In this document: positions 59,090-64,000 of the stretch, piece by piece | How positions within the stretch are numbered: position 1 is the stretch's first letter | Layout: the number at the start of each line of letters is the position of its first letter | Assembly: GCF_047948215.1 (NCBI RefSeq) | Contig: NC_134464.1 | Coordinates: forward strand, 3,978,001 to 4,042,000 | DNA: 64,000 bases | Direction of reading: 5' to 3' | From: Lycorma delicatula | Taxonomy: Eukaryota; Arthropoda; Insecta; Hemiptera; Fulgoridae | Notes under the pieces: model-generated | What the model was told of the DNA's origin: nothing | Database searches by the model: none | The model's input: only the letters and a program-made list of their open reading frames with translations | Program-made: the position numbers and the translations under genes

Positions 59090-60315
59090 AGTATATTACA
59101 GTTTGTTTTAAAATCGACGAATTTTCGTTTCAAAAAGAAAAAATAATTCTTTACCGATTGAACGCGAAGATATTATTTCGTAGCGTAGGGAATATTTAAA
59201 AGATTTCGTGAAGAGGGTAAGACAATCTGTACTTGTATGTTATCGCACCGCCACTTTTTTGGGTGCAGCTTCTTCAGATTTCATGAAAAAATAAATAATA
59301 ACGTTTCTTTAAGGTGTAAGAAGTACATTTTTTAATGAAAAAACGAGGTTACCTACTCGCGCTTCGCTCGCTAACCTCGTCTAATTAACATTAACTATGC
59401 ATATTATACGCTACTTAACGTTTGACGAGGTTAGCGTCCTTAGGTGTACGATTCGTCTATACACGGAGTCAACATTATTTAAGTTTTTTTGTAATTCTTA
59501 TTTTTAAAACATTTACTTTTTCCACCTTAAATAAACGTTATTAATGTTCTCATGAAATGTGAAGAAGCTGCATCAAAAAAGTAACGGTGCGATAACAAAC
59601 AAGTACTAGACAATTTATTTTCTAGATGAAACGCTGGCTAATGCGGGGCATGTACAGGAAAAGATATGGGTGCGTAAAGAAATAAGAAACATTTTATAAA
59701 AGGTTTGTTTGTTAACCGGGGTGAAAAACTTGACCGAAAGAGGTAAGCGATTTATAGTAACGCACGTAGGAAGTGAAAATAGGTGTTTGAGCGGTAATTT
59801 ATAGGAATTTGAATCCAGATCTTTCCCCCAAGAATATAAAGATGAAACGTATAGTGACAGCAGTGGTTTAAAAAAATCGTTGCTGAAGGACCCGACGTAG
59901 AAATGGATAATGCGCCGTATCGTTGCCTGAAAAATGAAAAATTTCCATTCGCTTCGACCCGAAAATCGGAAATTGCTAAACGGTTAAAGTCGAAAAAATC
60001 ACGGAAGACATTTTAAAAGATTAGTAAAATTAGATTACCAAAATTAATTACCAAACAGATGAAATTGAAAAATAACAAAATTGTATCGTGTTGCGTCTTC
60101 CTCCATACCATTGCAATTTTAACCCGATAGAATCGATATGGGCACAAGTCAAAGGTTACATTCGAAGTAATAACACAACATTTAGTTAGCGGTGTAAAAA
60201 ATTTATTGAGAGCATTTTTGGATAGAGCAGATGCAAATGCATGGAAAAACATTGTATTCATTTTACAATCGAAGAAGAAAAAACACGGGAAGCGGACAGC
60301 TTCTGTGAAAATATT
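59090..60315 (+). pseudogene. DDE (Tc1/mariner-superfamily) transposase interrupted by an inverted-repeat element
   Basis: Plus strand in two parts, 59090-59226 and 59608-60315. Part 1 gives SLPIERED and RREYLKDF. Part 2 gives, from the target duplication on, TIYFLDETLANAGHVQEKIW (first catalytic Asp in LDET), LTGVKNLTERGKRFIVTHVG, SENRCLSGNL, KKSLLKDPT, EMDNAPYRCLKNEKFPFAS (second Asp), then RLPPYHCNFNPIESIWAQVK (last catalytic acid in NPIE) and a C-terminus to about 60310. Joining the parts at AGACAAT gives EEGKTIYFLDET with no break. Frameshifts elsewhere show the gene was already decaying or has decayed since. Confidence 0.85.
59227..59607. mobile_element. 381 bp inverted-repeat (MITE-like) element
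   Basis: The ends are long inverted repeats: GTACTTGTATGTTATCGCAC (from about 59229) and, on the other strand, GTACTTGTTTGTTATCGCAC (from about 59606), continuing through CAGCTTCTTCA and TTTCATGA blocks for some 70 bases. The flanks are AGACAAT at 59220-59226 and 59608-59614, a 7 bp target duplication (8 if C/T at the next base is a mutation). The centre has no coding capacity and contains a smaller palindrome, ACGAGGTTA...TAACCTCGT, around 59344-59380 plus a third GACGAGGTTAGCG copy at about 59434. The superfamily is unclear. Confidence 0.85.
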
Positions 60316-60539
60316 ATTGGAAAGGAACGGAAGGATAGGGGGAGAATTAGTATCTCCCTACTAATCGTAGAACCTTTCTCTCGACGGAGAAACGCCATTT
60401 ACGTGGCCGCCATAAATGGGGGAGTGTCGGACTCGCACGGGTTCGGCTAGATGTTATTAAGAGCCTATGTGTTCCTCCACCTTACCGACTAAAACTCCTA
60501 TCTCACCATACCCACCAGCAGGAGCCGGATCATCTCGAT

Positions 60540-60554
60540 CCCCCCCCCCCCCCC
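60540..60554. repeat. C15 homopolymer in the LINE 3' UTR
   Basis: Fifteen consecutive C (G on the sense strand of the element). Length may be affected by sequencing. Confidence 0.9.
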
Positions 60555-60603
60555 GAGGGCAGAAGAACCCCCCAACCTAGCGTGTCCGGTCGCTACACCA
60601 CCC

Positions 60604-60638
60604 CCTCCGTTCTTTGCCAGTAGTGGCTTTAACGGAGG
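60604..60638 (-). repeat. 3' UTR stem-loop of the LINE
   Basis: CCTCCGTT (60604-60611) pairs with AACGGAGG (60631-60638). The homologous 3' block at 11794-11828 has CCTCCGTG pairing with CACCGGAGG, so the stem is kept although the paired bases differ. Confidence 0.75.
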
Positions 60639-60700
60639 TCATCTTCTTGCCCTCGCACTGATCGCATTCCACAGCGTTCAGTCCGGCCTCGTGAGATGCC

Positions 60701-60736
60701 ACTGATGCAGATGCCCCTAGGGACATCTACATCAGT
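60701..60736 (-). repeat. 17 bp hairpin in the LINE 3' UTR, wobble-paired on the sense strand
   Basis: ACTGATGCAGATGCCCC (60701-60717) faces GGGACATCTACATCAGT (60720-60736). Two positions do not pair as plus-strand RNA (C with A), but as minus-strand RNA, which is the transcript sense of the element, both become G-U pairs, so the stem is complete. Confidence 0.85.
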
Positions 60737-62820
60737 CATTCCGTTCCAGTAAAATCGCCTTCCGAAGAAGACTGGGACACCTAATGCTACTTTGTAGCCC
60801 TCAAGAACTAAGCTAAGAGCCTGCAAGCGGAAGCGCGAACCCTAGTTCTACTAATTAACGAGCCAATTTCGTGAATGTCTCGTAATTCGAGGTAATATAA
60901 CTACAACTTCCCACAAAAAGTGTTGATCGCAACAACGTAATTTAGACCTAGTTCCCTTAATGAACCCAGCTACCGCTAATTGCTCAACTTGAGTGCAAAA
61001 GTAATTACGGACTCCGGTCTGGTCTACCGGGAAGAGGAGAATGAACGCCTACTCCCACTGAGCTCCATCGCGGAGTCCCGCGTGACATTCACCACCATAA
61101 ACCGTCGTCGAAACCCCGCTACACACGACACTAGATGGCGTACAGCCACGTCCCGCCGACAGTATCGTATGCTCATTCAAAATGCCCTCGTCAAAGCGCC
61201 ACTGCACCCCCCGGAGCATGGACTCCATGCCCGTTGTCAGCGGCCGCAACTCCGCCGACAGCTTAACAATTCAATTGACACCTCTTATAAATAACCGTGG
61301 CTCATTGCCGAAGCGCCTACCTTCGGTCAATCAAACTGCCCAGACTGACCCTAGTCATCTGGGTTCCTACTCTACTAAATTCCCTCGGTCGTCCGGCGTT
61401 GGGCAAGGAATTTTAGGAAGCCAGCCACAATTGTATACTCACTGCGAGTCCTCCAGTTAACACGCAGATCCAAGAAGGAGTTTACTCTCCCAAGGTACCC
61501 TACCAACTCTGGTACGCTCAGCTTCGTACCGCGGACAGATATATATGACATGGTCCACCGTGTATCGACCCTACATTCCGGACACAAGCCTGAGCCAACC
61601 AACCTAAACCTAGCTAAACTGTCTCTAAAGGCACCATGTCCTTTAGAAACTGTGTAGTATACCGGTTGGGGGAAACCCAACTGATAGCACGCAACTCCCT
61701 AACATTTGGAAAGATACCATGCGTATATCGACCAGTAGAAGAATCGTTCCACCTAGCTTGCCAAGAGTCAAAACCTGGTCTTCCCGCATACGCCCTGATG
61801 TAAAAAGGCCTCCCTTCTTTTAGATGTACCGCTGGCTATGTTCCGTAGGCAAAATATACAGGCTTCATACCGGCGATCACGGTAACTGCCTCTCGCGTAA
61901 CAGTCCTGTAACCACCGACAACAGGTAACAAAAGAAGACGCTGAGCTCGTAAAAGAATGTCCCTATAACTCTGGAATTGCTAACGATGATCCCAGACTGG
62001 CACAGCGTACAACATTACGACCTCACAGACACCTTTATAAAGAATACGCATGGTGCGCTAATTCAACCCCGAATCGGGATGCATAACTCAACGAACGCCG
62101 AAGAAAGCATCAGTAGCCTTCTTCGCCACAAACTGAAGGTGCTCCTTGAAGTAAAGCCTCTCATCAAGGATAACACTCAGATACTTCTGAACGATGACAT
62201 ACCTAATCGGAAGGCCGTCCATCACAACCCGCGGATGGCGGGTTACGGCTAGCCGGCCCTTCAAAAACATCATAGTGGTTTTCTCCGCTCTGAAAACCAT
62301 CTTATGCTGAAGACTTCACAACCTTAGCACCCTACATGCTTGTGTCGCTCTGAGCTCGATCTCGGCACGCGAATTGCATTCGACCAACAGCAGCCCATCG
62401 TCGGCATAAGTCACGATGCTACAGCCGCCGGACATCCGCAATCGCATGAGAGAGTCAAACTCAACGACCCAAACGATTGGACCTAGAACACTGCCCTGTG
62501 GACAACCTTTAGACAGGGTATTTCCTACCTCCGAACTGCCGTCACGAAGTACGACAGTTTTATCGCTGAAGTAGCTTGAGAGATTTCTAATCTCATCTCG
62601 CGTGCAACCACGCTTCTGCAGCTGAAACTAAGGCTAAGGGCCACCATAAGTTGTTGAATGCCCCGGATATGTCCAAGAAGACACCGAGTACATATTTGTA
62701 CTCGCTGCCTGAAGGCAGGTCCATAACTATAAGAAGCGCGTCCTCTGTGTCCTTACCGAGGCGGAAGCCGTACTGATCGTCGATCAGCATATGGTTAGAA
62801 GTTAACCTACTATTGATTCG

Positions 62821-64000
62821 GAGGTACAGGTATAAAGATATGAATTATCTTTACTAAACCCGTTATCCTTTTATTAAATTTTACACTTACAATAAATTGG
62901 CTGCCTAAATAGCACGCCTGTTAAGCTTCGCGGATGAGATCCTTATCAAGGTGACTTTCGGCACGTGCGTAAAGTTAGCCCCGCTTCCCGTGAAGAACTG
63001 ACGAAATCTTAAAAATTGTTACGATTTTTTGATTGAACTTGTCGCTTCAGCTCAAGATGCTTCGATGATTAGGTCGGCTCGGCAAAACTTACGCTTGATG
63101 AGTCACCGGCTACTTGTCCATCCTTGTGCTATTTTTAATTAGAGCGTGCGAATACCCTATTTTAAAAATTATCCGGTGTTTACTCATCCGTTTACTTAAC
63201 GGTTGAGTATTACCTTTAACTTTTTATTCTCTCCGATCGAAATGATTACTTCAAATTTTGAAGGCGAGGCTCTTACTTATTTTTATTCGTTAGGCTGTCT
63301 TCTTCATCCGAATTCTTTCTCGATGTAATCGGAAGCGAAAGGAAACATGTAATAATTTTTGCTTTAAAGGCGAATAATCCAGCTAATCAAACTTCTTAAT
63401 GAGAGCGTGAACCTTTTCTGTAATTAATAAAATGTTTTTTCACGTCCTTGTAAATTCACATTCACGTCGTTTAAATGCGAAAATACATCGGTTAAGTAGG
63501 TCAACAGCAACTTGCAATCGTTATTCTGTAAAATAAACATCGAGAATGGTGTTTGTTTTTCCTGGAAAAATATTAGTAATACAAAAAAGTTTAATTTTTG
63601 TGGCAAGGGTATGTCTGTGAAGGAAGCAGTGTTCATCATTCCGTCCGTGGTATAAGACGATGTTTTAATTTTTTCAGAAATTCGCTCTTCTTTCCTGTTA
63701 TCGCCTTCGCGCTATCACTACATTCTGTCACAGATTTTACCCAGTCTATATTACAGTTTTTAGCAGCTTCATAAAAAACTTCAAAAAGGCATTGTCGTCC
63801 TGTTGCACGACCGGATTTGCAAAACAGCATATTTTCTTTGCTCGATCGCTTTCATATCTCACAAAGTTATAAGAACTGAGAAATGTTTTCCATATCAGTT
63901 GATTCGTCAAATCGAATACTAAAAAATTCACTTGAACTCGGTCGCCTAATTATCTGAATATCGGCAGCCATTTAATTCATTCTTCTTCATACTGTTTCGT
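62821..64000 (-). pseudogene. hAT-superfamily transposase (ZBED5-like), runs off the right edge
   Basis: Minus strand. From the edge: SIRFDESTDMENISQFL (catalytic Asp of the FDEST motif, 63891-63911), FVRYESDRAKKICCFANPVV, CNIDWVKSVTECSDSAKAIT, GKKSEFLKKLKHRLIPRTE (matches the VGVCTDGAxAMTGxxSG block with the second Asp), then NNDCKLLLTYLTDVFSHLND, VNVNLQGR. These are characteristic of hAT transposases of the ZBED5/SCAND3-like group, whose domesticated relatives exist in vertebrates. Below 63400 the frame is badly broken and I cannot place the hAT dimerisation motif with confidence; the limit at 62821 is set by the LINE. Stops and frameshifts are present. The N-terminal BED zinc finger would lie beyond 64000. 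Confidence 0.8.

Larger units (their letters stand above)
60330..62820 (-). pseudogene. 5'-truncated non-LTR retrotransposon (R1/Jockey type), ORF2 and 3' UTR
   Basis: Minus strand from about 62815: HMLIDDQYGFRLGKDTEDAL, YVLGVFLDISGAFNNLWWPL (first catalytic Asp in FLD), LSKGCPQGSVLGPIVW (about 62478-62516), TYADDGLLLVECNSRAEI (YADD at 62397-62408), KTTMMFLKGRLAVTRHPRVV, VQKYLSVILDERLYFKEHL, MLYAVPVWDHR, RTVTREAVTVIAG, WQARWNDSSTGRYT, VSKGHGAFRDSL, SGLCPECRVD. All are in the order expected of R1/Jockey-type ORF2. Stops and frameshifts break it. About 60330-61330 is 3' UTR with C15 at 60540-60554 and strong hairpins. It abuts the DDE transposase at about 60320. The N-terminal endonuclease is absent. 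Confidence 0.92.

Overview
The window looks like a stretch of AT-rich animal nuclear genome, most likely an insect (a hemipteran is my best guess, from general recall of similar repeats and not shown by the sequence). Reasons: no bacterial-style gene packing, no host open reading frame I can recognise, many transposon families typical of arthropods (mariner, Tc1-like, Tc3-like, hAT, R1/Jockey-type and RTE-like non-LTR retrotransposons), and at least eight copies of tRNA-derived SINEs. I found no credible host gene, rRNA or functional tRNA. Every coding stretch I recognise is a broken transposable-element gene, so this is best read as intergenic or intronic DNA built by successive transposon insertion.

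Layout. 1-1.6 kb: plain AT-rich DNA. 1.6-2.66 kb: 3' end of a non-LTR retrotransposon whose 5' part is inverted. 5.6-6.2 kb: a SINE inserted inside an older SINE of opposite orientation, both with target-site duplications. 6.2-7.9 kb: a Tc1-like transposase split by a ~0.9 kb dispersed repeat that recurs inverted at 26.7-27.5 kb. 11.6-15.56 kb: a Tc3-like DNA transposon split by a 3.5 kb rearranged non-LTR element with an 11 bp target duplication. 17.7-18.2, 27.6-27.9, 39.4-40.4 and 48.2-48.6 kb: further Tc1/mariner-superfamily transposase fragments. 18.5, 33.2, 40.8, 44.0, 47.7 and 50.6 kb: more SINEs. 19.65-20.43 kb: a mariner with both terminal inverted repeats and TA duplications but an internal deletion. 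22.3-23.25 kb and 28.65-29.87 kb: two other near full-length mariner pseudogenes. 25.2-25.7 kb: fragment of a multi-copy zinc-finger-like family. 29.87-31.3 kb: non-LTR ORF2. 34.26-34.72 kb: an RNase H fragment. 56.2-57.9 kb: RTE-like element with an inverted middle. 59.1-60.3 kb: DDE transposase interrupted by a 381 bp inverted-repeat element. 60.3-62.8 kb: 5'-truncated R1/Jockey-type element with structured 3' UTR. 62.8-64 kb: hAT transposase running off the edge.

How the parts relate: they are not a cooperating gene set. The autonomous-type elements are all inactivated by stops, frameshifts or deletions. The interest lies in the insertion order, the junction structures (twin-priming-like inversions, a templated insertion, nested target duplications) and conserved RNA hairpins at the 3' ends of one retrotransposon family. 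I found no convincing new cellular system. Boundaries of old, diverged elements are accurate to a few tens of bases unless target duplications fix them.
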